Positions 9,581 to 18,816 of a stretch of DNA of 64,000 nt are shown piece by piece. Both the position numbers and the translations under genes were made by a program. Under the pieces are notes generated by a model, which searched no databases, had not been told where the DNA came from, and was given only the letters and a program-made list of their open reading frames with translations. The DNA lies in assembly GCA_000421045.1 (NCBI GenBank), contig ATWC01000004.1, forward strand, positions 62,001 through 126,000, in the 5' to 3' direction. Origin of the DNA: Lachnospiraceae bacterium NK4A179 (lineage in GTDB: Bacteria; Bacillota; Clostridia; Lachnospirales; Lachnospiraceae). How positions within the stretch are numbered: position 1 is the first letter of the stretch; each line of letters starts with the position of its first letter.

Positions 9581-10959
9581 AAGAAGTAAAGAAAAACAAA
9601 AGCAGAGAGATCGCATTTGAAACTCTGATGAGCATAGAAAAAGGAGAGGATGGCGGAAGGGCCGATCTTCTTCTTAAGGGAGTACTGGAGAAGCATTCAT
9701 ATATGGATAGACGTGACAGGGCTTTTATCAAAAGGCTGGTCACGGAATGTATAAAAAGAAGGATATACCTTGATCACTGCATAGACTGTTTCTCGAAGAC
9801 TCCGGCTAAAAAGTGCAGACCGGCGATACGTGTGATATTCCGCATGGGTATATGCCAGCTTTATTTTTTTGACGGTGTGCCTGCCAGAGCTGCGGTGAAC
9901 GAGTCTGTGGAGCTTGCGGTCAAAAAAGGCTTCACCTCCTTAAAAGGTTATGTGAATGCTGTTCTCAGGACAGCAGAACGCAGCAGGAATGAAATAGAAA
10001 CAAAGCTTCCGGATAAGAAGAAGTCTTTGGAAAAATTTTTAAGTATAAAATATTCTGTTCCGGAATGGATAGTGAAAGAGTTCCTGATCTCATTTGGTGA
10101 AGAGCGTACAGAGAATACTTTAGCGGCTTCTTTAAAAGAGCGCGGAGTAAATGTGAGATACCGCGCAGAGGATGAGGCAGCATGGCTTGATGCGCTTAAA
10201 GAAAGTGGGATCACAGTTTTAAAGAATCCGCTTATCGAGCATGTATATGAGCTTTCCGGAACGTCCGGAATGGAGGAGCTTCCCGGGTTCAACGAAGGCA
10301 AAGCTGCCGTTCAGGATATGAGCTCAATGCTTGCCGTAAAGGCAGCAGGCATAAAGTCGGGTGATACGGTAATAGACTTATGCGCGGCTCCCGGCGGAAA
10401 GTGCTGTTTTGCAGCTGAACTTGCAGGGAGTGAAGGCAGGGTATATGCCTTTGATATTTCCGAAAAAAAGACTGAATTGATAGATGAAAATTACGAAAGG
10501 CTGGGCCTTTCCAATATAGAGACAGCGGTGGGTGATGCAACTGTCTTTAATGAAGAGCTTGCAGGGAAAGCTGATGTGGTAATATGTGATCTTCCGTGCT
10601 CAGGGCTAGGTGTAATGGGAAGGAAAGCCGATCTGAAATACAGAGTTACGTCTGCGGATGTTGACTCACTCGCAGAACTGCAGATTAAGATACTTAAGAA
10701 TGCGACATCGTATGTTAAGTCCGGAGGTACGCTCGTGTTTTCGACCTGTACGGTCAGTCGCAGGGAAAATGAGGAAAATGTCAGGCGTGTGCTCGAAGAT
10801 CACGATAGCTTCGGACTTAAGGCCGCAGATATAAAGGACAGACTTCCGGCGGCTCTTGCCGGAATGTGTGAAGGCAATCATGTTCAGCTCCTTACAGGAG
10901 AGCCGGCAGATATGCCATTAATGGATGGATTTTTTATTTCGGTATTTACAAAAGAATGA
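9577..10959 (+). CDS. rsmB: 16S rRNA (cytosine-967 C5)-methyltransferase RsmB
   Basis: RsmB methylates C967 of 16S rRNA. The 460-residue protein has an N-terminal NusB-like RNA-binding domain (about 1-140). Its C-terminal SAM-dependent methyltransferase domain carries the SAM loop DLCAAPGGKCCF near 268, motif IV DLPCSGLGVMGRKAD near 344, and motif VI FSTCTVSRRENEENV near 390. The two cysteines of the m5C mechanism (PC and TC) are both present. It overlaps fmt upstream and rlmN downstream by four bases each, a tightly coupled operon position. Confidence 0.92.
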   Translation: MKEVKKNKSREIAFETLMSIEKGEDGGRADLLLKGVLEKHSYMDRRDRAFIKRLVTECIKRRIYLDHCIDCFSKTPAKKCRPAIRVIFRMGICQLYFFDGVPARAAVNESVELAVKKGFTSLKGYVNAVLRTAERSRNEIETKLPDKKKSLEKFLSIKYSVPEWIVKEFLISFGEERTENTLAASLKERGVNVRYRAEDEAAWLDALKESGITVLKNPLIEHVYELSGTSGMEELPGFNEGKAAVQDMSSMLAVKAAGIKSGDTVIDLCAAPGGKCCFAAELAGSEGRVYAFDISEKKTELIDENYERLGLSNIETAVGDATVFNEELAGKADVVICDLPCSGLGVMGRKADLKYRVTSADVDSLAELQIKILKNATSYVKSGGTLVFSTCTVSRRENEENVRRVLEDHDSFGLKAADIKDRLPAALAGMCEGNHVQLLTGEPADMPLMDGFFISVFTKE

Positions 10960-11987
10960 AAGATATAAAAGAACTTACATTTGAAGAATTGAAGACAGAG
11001 CTTGCGGCAATGGATGAAAAACCATTCAGGGCCGGGCAGATCTTTTCGTGGCTTCACAAGAGGTTCGTCACAGATTTTGATCAAATGACAGATCTTTCGA
11101 TAGGACTCAGGAAAAAGCTTTCGGAGAACTATTCGCTCACGGTCCACGAATTGGAAGAAGTGCAGGTCTCAAAGGCTGACGGGACAAGGAAGTATCTCTT
11201 TAAATTATGTGACGGAGAATTCGTTGAGGCCGTAAGGATGATATACCATCATGGAGTCAGCCTGTGCATTTCATCACAGGTTGGATGCAGACAGGGCTGC
11301 AGGTTCTGCGCCTCCACCTTAGGCGGATTGGTAAGAAACCTGACAGCGGCAGAGATGCTTGAGCAGGTTTATTCTGTCATACGCGAGAGCGGAGAGAGAG
11401 TCGACAGCATAGTTATGATGGGGATAGGCGAACCTATGGATAATTATGACGAGGCAGTCAGGTTTGTAAGACTCATCACGGATGAGCGGGGATACGATCT
11501 GAGCGGCAGGAACATTACCATATCTTCCTGTGGTCTCGTGCCCGGGATAAGGAAGCTTGCCGAAGAGGGACTTAAGGTCACTCTTGCACTTTCGCTTCAT
11601 GCTGTAAGCGATGAGAAGAGAAAGAAGATCATGCCGGTGGCTGAACGTTTCACTATAGAGGAACTGATGGATGCCGTGGATCTTTATTTTGAGAAGACGG
11701 GTAGACGCGTGAGCTTTGAGTACGCACTTATCGCCGGGGTGAACGATACCGATGAGGATATTGCAGGTCTTGTCAGACTGGCAGGCAGCAGGGGCTGTCA
11801 TGTAAATCTCATACCGGTTAATCCGGTTACCGAAAGAGGAATGAAAGAACCTGACCGAACAGTTGTTCTTAACTTTAAAAATAAACTTGAAAAAAAGGGA
11901 ATAAATGCTACTATTAGAAGGGAAATGGGCAGGGATATTGACGGCGCATGCGGACAGCTGCGACGTAAACATAGAGAATTGCCGTAA
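10956..11987 (+). CDS. rlmN: Dual-specificity 23S rRNA/tRNA adenine-C2 methyltransferase RlmN
   Basis: This radical SAM enzyme methylates C2 of A2503 in 23S rRNA and A37 in some tRNAs. The [4Fe-4S] cluster cysteines are C111, C115 and C118 in GCRQGCRFCAS. GIGEPMDNYD is the SAM-binding GGE-like motif, and the substrate-methylating cysteine lies in GACGQL near residue 332. The length, 343, is normal. The start overlaps the rsmB stop. Forty-four bases with an aaggag ribosome site separate it from prpC. Confidence 0.95.
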   Translation: MKDIKELTFEELKTELAAMDEKPFRAGQIFSWLHKRFVTDFDQMTDLSIGLRKKLSENYSLTVHELEEVQVSKADGTRKYLFKLCDGEFVEAVRMIYHHGVSLCISSQVGCRQGCRFCASTLGGLVRNLTAAEMLEQVYSVIRESGERVDSIVMMGIGEPMDNYDEAVRFVRLITDERGYDLSGRNITISSCGLVPGIRKLAEEGLKVTLALSLHAVSDEKRKKIMPVAERFTIEELMDAVDLYFEKTGRRVSFEYALIAGVNDTDEDIAGLVRLAGSRGCHVNLIPVNPVTERGMKEPDRTVVLNFKNKLEKKGINATIRREMGRDIDGACGQLRRKHRELP

Positions 11988-12031
11988 GATCACGGCTGTG
12001 CTCACGCCCATTCAAGGAGAAGTCTGAATTT

Positions 12032-12775
12032 ATGAAAGTGACTTCGTGTTCCGTAACAGACGTCGGAAGACAGCGCAGACAAAATGAGGATTATGTTTTC
12101 ACATCGGAAGTACCTTTAGGACCGCTCCCGAATTTTTTTATGGTCGCAGATGGAATGGGCGGACATAAAGCCGGAGAGTATGCTTCCAAATCTGCGGTGG
12201 AAACTATGGTTGCTTCTGTCAATCTTTCCAAACAGAAGGCTCCCATAAAGGTTATCACGGAGGCGGTGAAAGCCGCTAATAAAAAGGTAAGGGAGAAGTC
12301 CCTTTCCGATGAGAGTTTTGCGGGCATGGGTACAACACTTGTTGCCTGCACATATGACGGTGAGACGCTTACTGTCGCAAATATAGGCGACAGCAGGCTT
12401 TATGTGTCTGATGGAAAGGGGATCCGTCAGATAACAGTCGATCACTCTTTGGTTGAAGAGATGATAAGGATGGGGGAGATCGAGCGCAGGGATGCCAGAT
12501 TCCATCCTGATAAAAATATAATCACGAGAGCTGTCGGGGTAATGGACAGCATCGATGCGGATTTCTTTGAAGTGGAGGATATGCATCCGGGGGATATCGT
12601 GCTCCTTTGTTCTGATGGCCTTTCAAACATGCTTGCCGATGAGGAAATGGCCGGGATACTGAACGGGGACGGGACGCTTGAGGAGAAAGCGTCCAGACTT
12701 GTGGCGGCAGCAAATATGAACGGCGGAAGGGACAACATAGCCGTAGTGCTGATCCGCGTGGATGATGAGAGGTAA
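12032..12775 (+). CDS. prpC: PP2C-type serine/threonine protein phosphatase
   Basis: The 247-residue protein is a metal-dependent phosphatase of the PPM/PP2C family, the usual partner of the PASTA kinase encoded just downstream. Motifs include VGRQRRQNEDY, MVADGMGGHKAGE (metal-binding Asp), AGMGTTLVA, NIGDSRLYV, and a late GGRDNIAVVL with the last metal Asp. The kinase gene begins three bases after the stop. By family knowledge the pair controls cell-wall growth and division through reversible Ser/Thr phosphorylation. Confidence 0.93.
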   Translation: MKVTSCSVTDVGRQRRQNEDYVFTSEVPLGPLPNFFMVADGMGGHKAGEYASKSAVETMVASVNLSKQKAPIKVITEAVKAANKKVREKSLSDESFAGMGTTLVACTYDGETLTVANIGDSRLYVSDGKGIRQITVDHSLVEEMIRMGEIERRDARFHPDKNIITRAVGVMDSIDADFFEVEDMHPGDIVLLCSDGLSNMLADEEMAGILNGDGTLEEKASRLVAAANMNGGRDNIAVVLIRVDDER

Positions 12776-12778
12776 GTA

Positions 12779-15010
12779 ATGGTAAAGATAGGAATGATGG
12801 TTGCCGACAGGTACGAGGTTCTTGATAAAGTCGGCGCCGGCGGCATGAGCGATGTTTATCGTGCTAAAGATCACAAACTGAATCGCTTTGTTGCTATTAA
12901 AGTACTTAAGCAGGAATTTTCAGAGAATACCGAATTCCGTTCAAAGTTCCGCATGGAGGCTCAGGCGGCTGCCGGGCTTATGCATCCCAATATCGTAAAT
13001 GTTTACGATGTAGGTGAGGAGAGCGGTTTTAGTTATATCGTGATGGAGCTTGTAGAAGGCATCACGCTTAAGAAGTATATCGAAAAGAAGGCAAGGCTTT
13101 CCGTAAAGGAAGCTGTCAGCATTGCTATTCAGGTTGCGAGGGGCATTGAAGCCGCCCACAACAATCATATCATTCACAGGGATATCAAACCTCAGAACAT
13201 CATCATAAGCAAAGAAGGTAAGGTTAAGGTTACCGATTTCGGTATAGCCAAGGCTGCTACCAGCAATACTATCACCTCAAATGTAATGGGAAGTGTGCAT
13301 TATACTTCTCCCGAGCAGGTAAGAGGTGGTTTTTCCGATGAGAAGAGCGATATTTATTCACTCGGTATCACACTTTTTGAAATGCTTACCGGCAGGGTCC
13401 CTTTTAATGGTGAGACCACAGTTGCTGTAGCTATACAGCATATTCAGGAGCCCATGCCTTCACCCAGGGATTTTGTTCCCGAAGTGCCTGTTTCAGTTGA
13501 ACAGATAGTTCTCAAATGTACGGAGAAGAGTCCGGACCTTCGTTATCAGTCAGCTCCTGAGCTGATAGAGGATCTGAAAAGGTCTCTTATCAGTCCTGAT
13601 GAAGATTTTGTAAAGAGAAACAATAAGGAACTTGCAGGCGCTACAAGGGATTTCACGGATGAAGATATCAAGAGGATAAAGAAGCAGGCCCGTTTCAAGA
13701 ACGAGCTTGACCCTGTTGAAGAGACAAATGCTAATGACGGATATGCTGAAGAATATCCCGAAGATAAGTATAATGGCGAGCAGTACGCGACAGATCCTTA
13801 TCCGCCTGAAACTTATCGTGAGCCTGAGAAGACTAACCGTCCTTCCAAGAATAAAGAGAACAGAAAGTCGTCTTCGGCTAATCACAAGAAGAAGCCCGCA
13901 AAGAAGTCTTCAAAGAAAAAGGGCTCATCATCAAAAGCAAATTCAGGACTTGAGATGCTCACAACGGTTATAGTTGTAGCAGCAGCGATAATAGTCGGTA
14001 TAATTTTTATCTACATAGTCGGTAATGCTACAGGGCTTTTCAGTCTTGGAAAGGCCAAGGAACCTGATGTTATTCAGTCTGCAGAGCAGGTTCAGGTTCC
14101 CGAAGTTAAGGGCTTAACCGAGGTGGCAGCACTTGAAGCGCTTAATACGGCGGGATTTAAGCCTTCTGTTGAATATCAGGTGTCGACTGAAGTTTCACAG
14201 GGTGAGGTGATAGATATCTCACTTGCCGAAGGAAGTATGGCCGGCAAGGGGACGCCTGTCACCGTTTTCGTTTCCTCAGGTTCGGAGGGTGTATATGTTC
14301 CCAATGTCATTGGCAAGACACAGGCTGAAGCAACAGTTATGCTTGAAAATGAGGGAATTAATGTAAAGGTTGAGAAGACTAATTCTACCAAGATCGCAAG
14401 AGGAACGGTCATTTCACAGTATCCCAAGGAGGACAGCCGTGTAGCCCGCGGAACGGAAGTGACGATCACCGTATCTCTCGGAGAAGAGATGCAGGATGTT
14501 GATATGCCTGATATCAGAGGCAAGTCAGAGGATGAGGCTATAGCTCTTCTTGTTGAAAACGGACTTGAATATGAAGCAGATACCGAGCAGGAGTACAGTG
14601 AGCTCTATGCTGCCGGTCAGGTATGCTATCAGAACTATTCCCCCGGAGTTACCGTAAGTTCGGGAACCGAGGTAAAGTACCGTCTGAGTAAGGGACCCGA
14701 GCCCGGAATATATAATTGCAGCTATACCGTTCAGGCTCCACCTGATTACATTCCGGGGTCTGAAGCAAATATCGTACTCTATAACATGGAGGACCTTTCT
14801 TCACCTTTATGGCAGGTGAAGACAAATGCTTTCCCTCAGCCGATCACGCTCAGCGGGCTTGACAGTGTTTCTTACGGAACGCTTATCATCAATTACCCTG
14901 TGAGCACGGTTCAGTCTGTGACAGACGGTGCGGGAAATGTTACACAGCAGACAGTGACAGAGATGAAATCATCAGAACCTATCAAGGTTCCTTTTACAAA
15001 GATACAGTGA
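12779..15010 (+). CDS. prkC: PASTA-domain Ser/Thr protein kinase PrkC (PknB/Stk1 type)
   Basis: This 743-residue membrane kinase senses peptidoglycan or lipid II fragments outside and phosphorylates cytoplasmic targets. The N-terminal kinase has GAGGMSDVYRA (P-loop), VAIKVLK (catalytic Lys), HRDIKPQNI (catalytic loop), DFGIAKA (metal) and SPEQVRGG (activation segment). A K/S-rich linker (about 350-390) precedes one transmembrane helix at about 392-415. Outside there are three PASTA repeats, each beginning with a V-P-x-V/I or M-P-D-I segment (about 440-640), then a beta-rich C-terminal domain of about 100 residues with no family I recognise. Expressed with prpC upstream and rsgA downstream. 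Confidence 0.95.
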   Translation: MVKIGMMVADRYEVLDKVGAGGMSDVYRAKDHKLNRFVAIKVLKQEFSENTEFRSKFRMEAQAAAGLMHPNIVNVYDVGEESGFSYIVMELVEGITLKKYIEKKARLSVKEAVSIAIQVARGIEAAHNNHIIHRDIKPQNIIISKEGKVKVTDFGIAKAATSNTITSNVMGSVHYTSPEQVRGGFSDEKSDIYSLGITLFEMLTGRVPFNGETTVAVAIQHIQEPMPSPRDFVPEVPVSVEQIVLKCTEKSPDLRYQSAPELIEDLKRSLISPDEDFVKRNNKELAGATRDFTDEDIKRIKKQARFKNELDPVEETNANDGYAEEYPEDKYNGEQYATDPYPPETYREPEKTNRPSKNKENRKSSSANHKKKPAKKSSKKKGSSSKANSGLEMLTTVIVVAAAIIVGIIFIYIVGNATGLFSLGKAKEPDVIQSAEQVQVPEVKGLTEVAALEALNTAGFKPSVEYQVSTEVSQGEVIDISLAEGSMAGKGTPVTVFVSSGSEGVYVPNVIGKTQAEATVMLENEGINVKVEKTNSTKIARGTVISQYPKEDSRVARGTEVTITVSLGEEMQDVDMPDIRGKSEDEAIALLVENGLEYEADTEQEYSELYAAGQVCYQNYSPGVTVSSGTEVKYRLSKGPEPGIYNCSYTVQAPPDYIPGSEANIVLYNMEDLSSPLWQVKTNAFPQPITLSGLDSVSYGTLIINYPVSTVQSVTDGAGNVTQQTVTEMKSSEPIKVPFTKIQ

Positions 15011-15897
15011 TGACAGGAAGGATAATAAAAGGCGTAGGCGGCTTTTATTATGTGGATGTTGAAGATGCCGGCGTTTTTGAGTGTCATGCCAAAGGGCTTT
15101 TCAGAGAACAGGGAATAAAGCCTCTTGTGGGAGACAAGGTCTGCATTGAACAGGTAGCTGATGAGAACGATCTTATCGGCAGCATCACAGAGGTGCTTCC
15201 CCGAAAGAACAGTCTTATCAGACCTGAAGTCGCTAATGCGGACGGTGCAATGATAGTGTTTGCAATGCGCAATCCGGATGCTAACCTTAGGCTAACGGAT
15301 GCGTTTATCATTCAGATGTCGATGCAGGAAATCCCTGTGACGCTCCTTTTCAACAAAAAAGATCTCGAGGATGAAGATGGCATCGCTGCCTTTCTTGATG
15401 CTTACGAAAACAGCGGGGCAAAATGTCTTGCGGTTTCGGCGCAGGATACAGGTGATACCTCTATGATCTATGATATGCTTCCGGAAGGAGTGACCATTCT
15501 TGCCGGTCCAAGCGGAGTCGGTAAGTCCACTCTTCTCAATGCGCTCTGTCCCGATGCGGAGATGGAGACAGGTGAGATATCACGTAAATCCCGCAGGGGA
15601 AAGCATACTACAAGACATTCGGAGCTTTTTAAGGTTAAGGGAAAGAAAGATACATATATAATGGATACTCCGGGCTTCACATCATTTTCAGTGCCCGATA
15701 TGGACGCAGAGAGCCTGAAGGCATTTTATCCGGAGTTCTATCCGTATGAAGGGAAGTGTAAGTTTGCTGCATGTTCGCATACTCACGAGCCGGGATGCGC
15801 GGTTAAGGATGCGGCAGCAGGGGGAAGTATTTCAGCAGTAAGATATGGGAATTACTGCGCTTTATATGAGGAACTCAAAAACAGAAAACGATACTAG
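15010..15897 (+). CDS. rsgA: Ribosome small-subunit-dependent GTPase RsgA (YloQ)
   Basis: RsgA is a circularly permuted GTPase that checks late 30S assembly. The order of motifs shows the permutation: NKKDL (G4) comes before GPSGVGKSTLLN (G1) and DTPGF (G3). An N-terminal OB-fold precedes them, and the C-terminal zinc knuckle is the C-x5-H pattern around KFAACSHTHEPGC. The ATG at 15010 shares its A with the prkC stop codon; a GTG one codon earlier is also possible. 295 residues is the usual size. In many Firmicutes PrkC phosphorylates this GTPase, consistent with their linkage. Confidence 0.93.
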   Translation: MTGRIIKGVGGFYYVDVEDAGVFECHAKGLFREQGIKPLVGDKVCIEQVADENDLIGSITEVLPRKNSLIRPEVANADGAMIVFAMRNPDANLRLTDAFIIQMSMQEIPVTLLFNKKDLEDEDGIAAFLDAYENSGAKCLAVSAQDTGDTSMIYDMLPEGVTILAGPSGVGKSTLLNALCPDAEMETGEISRKSRRGKHTTRHSELFKVKGKKDTYIMDTPGFTSFSVPDMDAESLKAFYPEFYPYEGKCKFAACSHTHEPGCAVKDAAAGGSISAVRYGNYCALYEELKNRKRY

Positions 15898-15915
15898 TTT
15901 AATGGGGGACAAGGC

Positions 15916-16587
15916 ATGAAATATCATCTTTCTTCGTCGATACTTGCGGCGGATTTCATGGAATTGGGGAAGGAAATAGGAGCTACCAAAAGAGGCGGTG
16001 CGGACAGGATCCATTTTGATGTGATGGACGGTGTGTTTGTGCCGTCTATTTCTTTTGGAATGACGATACTTGAATCGGTACGAAAGGGAACGGATCTTTT
16101 TCTGGATGTGCATCTGATGATAGTGGAGCCGGAAAGGTATATTGAGGAATTCGTAAAACTCGGTGCCGATTCGCTCACGGTTCATTACGAAGCAGCAAAG
16201 GATCCCATAGCTGTCCTTAAGAGCATAAGGAGCCTTGGTAAAAAAGCCGGTCTGGCGATCAGCCCGAAGACCCCGCCTGAAGCTATTAAGGAGTGCCTGC
16301 CGTATTGTGACGGTGTGATAGTCATGACGGTAGAGCCTGGATTTGGCGGACAGAAGATAATGCCGGATTGTCTTGCAAAGATAGCAGTACTCAGAGAGTA
16401 TGAGAAAGAGACAGGCAGTGAACTTGACATTGCTGTTGACGGAGGAGTCAAGCTTAATAATGTATCAAATGTTCTTGATGCCGGTGCAAATGTGATAATA
16501 GCCGGTTCAGCTGTATTCGGTCAGGATACGGAAACTGATACGGTTAAATTTATGGAAATATTAAAGAAAAGAGAAGCAATGCAATGA
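15916..16587 (+). CDS. rpe: Ribulose-phosphate 3-epimerase
   Basis: This TIM-barrel enzyme interconverts ribulose-5-phosphate and xylulose-5-phosphate in the pentose phosphate pathway. The 223-residue sequence carries LSSSILAADF at the start, the metal-binding HFDVMDGVFVPSISFG motif, DVHLMI, the flexible loop MTVEPGFGGQK and the phosphate-binding AVDGGVKLNN and AGSAVFG segments. It follows rsgA after 18 bases, the order commonly seen in clostridia, and its stop overlaps the start of the DUF3160 gene by four bases. Confidence 0.95.
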   Translation: MKYHLSSSILAADFMELGKEIGATKRGGADRIHFDVMDGVFVPSISFGMTILESVRKGTDLFLDVHLMIVEPERYIEEFVKLGADSLTVHYEAAKDPIAVLKSIRSLGKKAGLAISPKTPPEAIKECLPYCDGVIVMTVEPGFGGQKIMPDCLAKIAVLREYEKETGSELDIAVDGGVKLNNVSNVLDAGANVIIAGSAVFGQDTETDTVKFMEILKKREAMQ

Positions 16588-18815
16588 AGAGAAAAAATCT
16601 ATTTTGTTTGATGATTCCTGCGGCTGCTGCAGGCGCAGTTTTTTTTGCGGGATGCGCAGATAAGACCGGAAGTGGGGAAGTACCTGCGGCTACGGAAAAG
16701 CCTGCAGTGACAGAAGATACCGAAGCCGGAAAGGAGCCGACCGAAGTGACGAGCAGTGTAGAAGAAGTGCAGGTTGTAAGGCCGCATCTTCTTGACAGAC
16801 TTTTTTCTGCCAAGGCTGAGAGGATAGTTCCGTCAGACAGTTCCATTACGTTAAAGCCTGAAGCAGATCTTTCCAATGTAGAGAATACGGATCAGTTTTA
16901 TCTGGATGATATAAAGAAGAAGCTTCTTGTAACAAATGGTTTCTATGTTGGTATTAATGATCATACGGATGAATTTTTCGAAGTATATGAAGGTAACCGC
17001 TACAGCTATGTACCGAATTTTGTGTCGGTTGATTCAATGCTGCATACGTATCATCTTTATTTCATGCATCTTATGAAGACGACGGAAAAGGATGAACTTT
17101 CCGTAAAGCTGCTCGAACTCAGTAATGAAATGCTGCAGATCTCCAATGAACAGTATGAAGCGCTGGGGGGCACTGCATGGGAGGATGCGGCAAGAAGGAA
17201 TGTCGGTTTCTTTGCGGTTGCAGCAAAGCTTCTGGATGATTCCGCCAATGTTCCGGCAGAAGTTGAAGCAGCTGTTGATGAAGAGATCAAACTGATCAAT
17301 GAGGCAGGCGGCATACAGGCTTCACCTCTTTTTGGAGGTGACCCCGGAGAGGATTACAGTCAGTACAAGCCCAGAGGATATTATGAAGGTGATGAACAGC
17401 TTGAAAAATATTTCCGTGCGATGATGTGGTACGGCAGGATCAATTTCACTTCATCCGACGAAGAGCTGCTTAAGTCATCCGTTCTTATATCGCTCGCACT
17501 CGAGAACGGACCTAAGGATAAGTGGGACAGGATATACTCCGTAACATCTTTCTTTGCAGGTGAGAGCGACGATCTTTCTTATATCGATTATATTCCGGCA
17601 GTAAAGAAGTCCTTTGCTGATACGACCGATCTGAAGGCTCTTTCGGAAGATACGGATGGACTCGAGAAATTTAAAACGGAAGTCGAAGGCATGAAAGGAC
17701 CGATGATCAATTCGGTTCCTACATGGGATGACGGCGGAGCAACTGACAGGCTTGTAACCAATAAAGGCTTCCGCTTTATGGGTCAGCGCTTCTCTGTTGA
17801 CGGCGCAATATTTACACAGCTTATCTACAGCAAAACAGGAAAGAATCCAAATGGTGATGCACGCATGCTTCCCGATGCACTTGATGTGGCTGCAGCCCTT
17901 GGTTCGGAAAAAGCTTATGAGCTGCTTGAAGAGCAGGGCAATATGGAATTTGAGGATTATAAAGAAAACCTTGATGCACAGAAGAGTGAGCTTGCAGCTG
18001 CACCTGCTTCATTTTGGGAAGGCAGTCTTTCGAATGCATGGTTTAAAACTGCCATGCCTGTGCTTGAGTCAAAGGATGATTCATATCCCTTCTTTATGAC
18101 AAATGATGCATGGGATGCAAAATGTGTTGAAGGCTTCCTTGGAAGCTATACCGAGCTTAAGCATGATACGGTGCTTTATTCCAAGCAGGTCATCGCTGAA
18201 ATGGGCGGAGCGGATATCATTGAACGCGACGACAGAGGATACGTTGAGCCCGAACCTGAGGTCTTTGAAAATCTTTCGGCGATGCTTAAGCAGACATCCG
18301 ACGGGCTGGACTCCCTGGGCTGTCTGTCAGATACCGATAAGGAAAATCTCCTGATGCTTTCGGATCTTTCGGGAGACCTTGCTGATATAGCAAAGAAGGA
18401 ACTTACCGGCGGAGATATATCTGATGATGATTATGAGCTGATAAGGAGCATAGGTGGAACACTGGAGCATTTCTGGGCTGATGCCGTACAGGAAGGTGAT
18501 GATTATATCAGTACACAGGAGAGACCGGCTGCTCTTGTTGTGGATGTGGCAACAGGAGATGGGACAGTGCTCGAGTGTGCTACAGGAGGTCCTTCAACTG
18601 CCTGTGTGATCGTACCTGTAGATGGCAAGCTTAGGATCGCAAGCGGTCCGGTATTTTCTTTCTATGAGTTTGAATCTGATGAAAGAATGACCGATACGGA
18701 TTGGCGATTTGGAATGGGTTATGCTGCTGATTTTGATGAAGATTACAATTATATAGAGCATGAACGTCTGGATATCGAGAAGCCGTACTGGACTTTAAGC
18801 TATCGCGATCAATAA
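16584..18815 (+). CDS. DUF3160-family lipoprotein
   Basis: A 743-residue exported protein. The first 20 or so residues form a lipoprotein signal with a lipobox ending in FAGC, followed by a T/E/P-rich linker to about residue 60. The remaining sequence matches what I remember of DUF3160 proteins: all-helical surface proteins with segments such as PNFVSVDSMLHTYHLYF, KGFRFMGQRFSVDGAIF and a late AALVVDVATG. The function of the family is not known to me. The start overlaps rpe (ATGA) and the CapA-like gene starts one base after the stop, so the two envelope proteins are probably made together. Confidence 0.75.
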   Translation: MKRKNLFCLMIPAAAAGAVFFAGCADKTGSGEVPAATEKPAVTEDTEAGKEPTEVTSSVEEVQVVRPHLLDRLFSAKAERIVPSDSSITLKPEADLSNVENTDQFYLDDIKKKLLVTNGFYVGINDHTDEFFEVYEGNRYSYVPNFVSVDSMLHTYHLYFMHLMKTTEKDELSVKLLELSNEMLQISNEQYEALGGTAWEDAARRNVGFFAVAAKLLDDSANVPAEVEAAVDEEIKLINEAGGIQASPLFGGDPGEDYSQYKPRGYYEGDEQLEKYFRAMMWYGRINFTSSDEELLKSSVLISLALENGPKDKWDRIYSVTSFFAGESDDLSYIDYIPAVKKSFADTTDLKALSEDTDGLEKFKTEVEGMKGPMINSVPTWDDGGATDRLVTNKGFRFMGQRFSVDGAIFTQLIYSKTGKNPNGDARMLPDALDVAAALGSEKAYELLEEQGNMEFEDYKENLDAQKSELAAAPASFWEGSLSNAWFKTAMPVLESKDDSYPFFMTNDAWDAKCVEGFLGSYTELKHDTVLYSKQVIAEMGGADIIERDDRGYVEPEPEVFENLSAMLKQTSDGLDSLGCLSDTDKENLLMLSDLSGDLADIAKKELTGGDISDDDYELIRSIGGTLEHFWADAVQEGDDYISTQERPAALVVDVATGDGTVLECATGGPSTACVIVPVDGKLRIASGPVFSFYEFESDERMTDTDWRFGMGYAADFDEDYNYIEHERLDIEKPYWTLSYRDQ

Positions 18816-18816
18816 G

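Noticed and set aside
11319-12011. 230-codon minus-strand frame opposite rlmN
   Set aside because: The plus strand carries an unmistakable RlmN with all motifs; the antisense product has no recognisable pattern.
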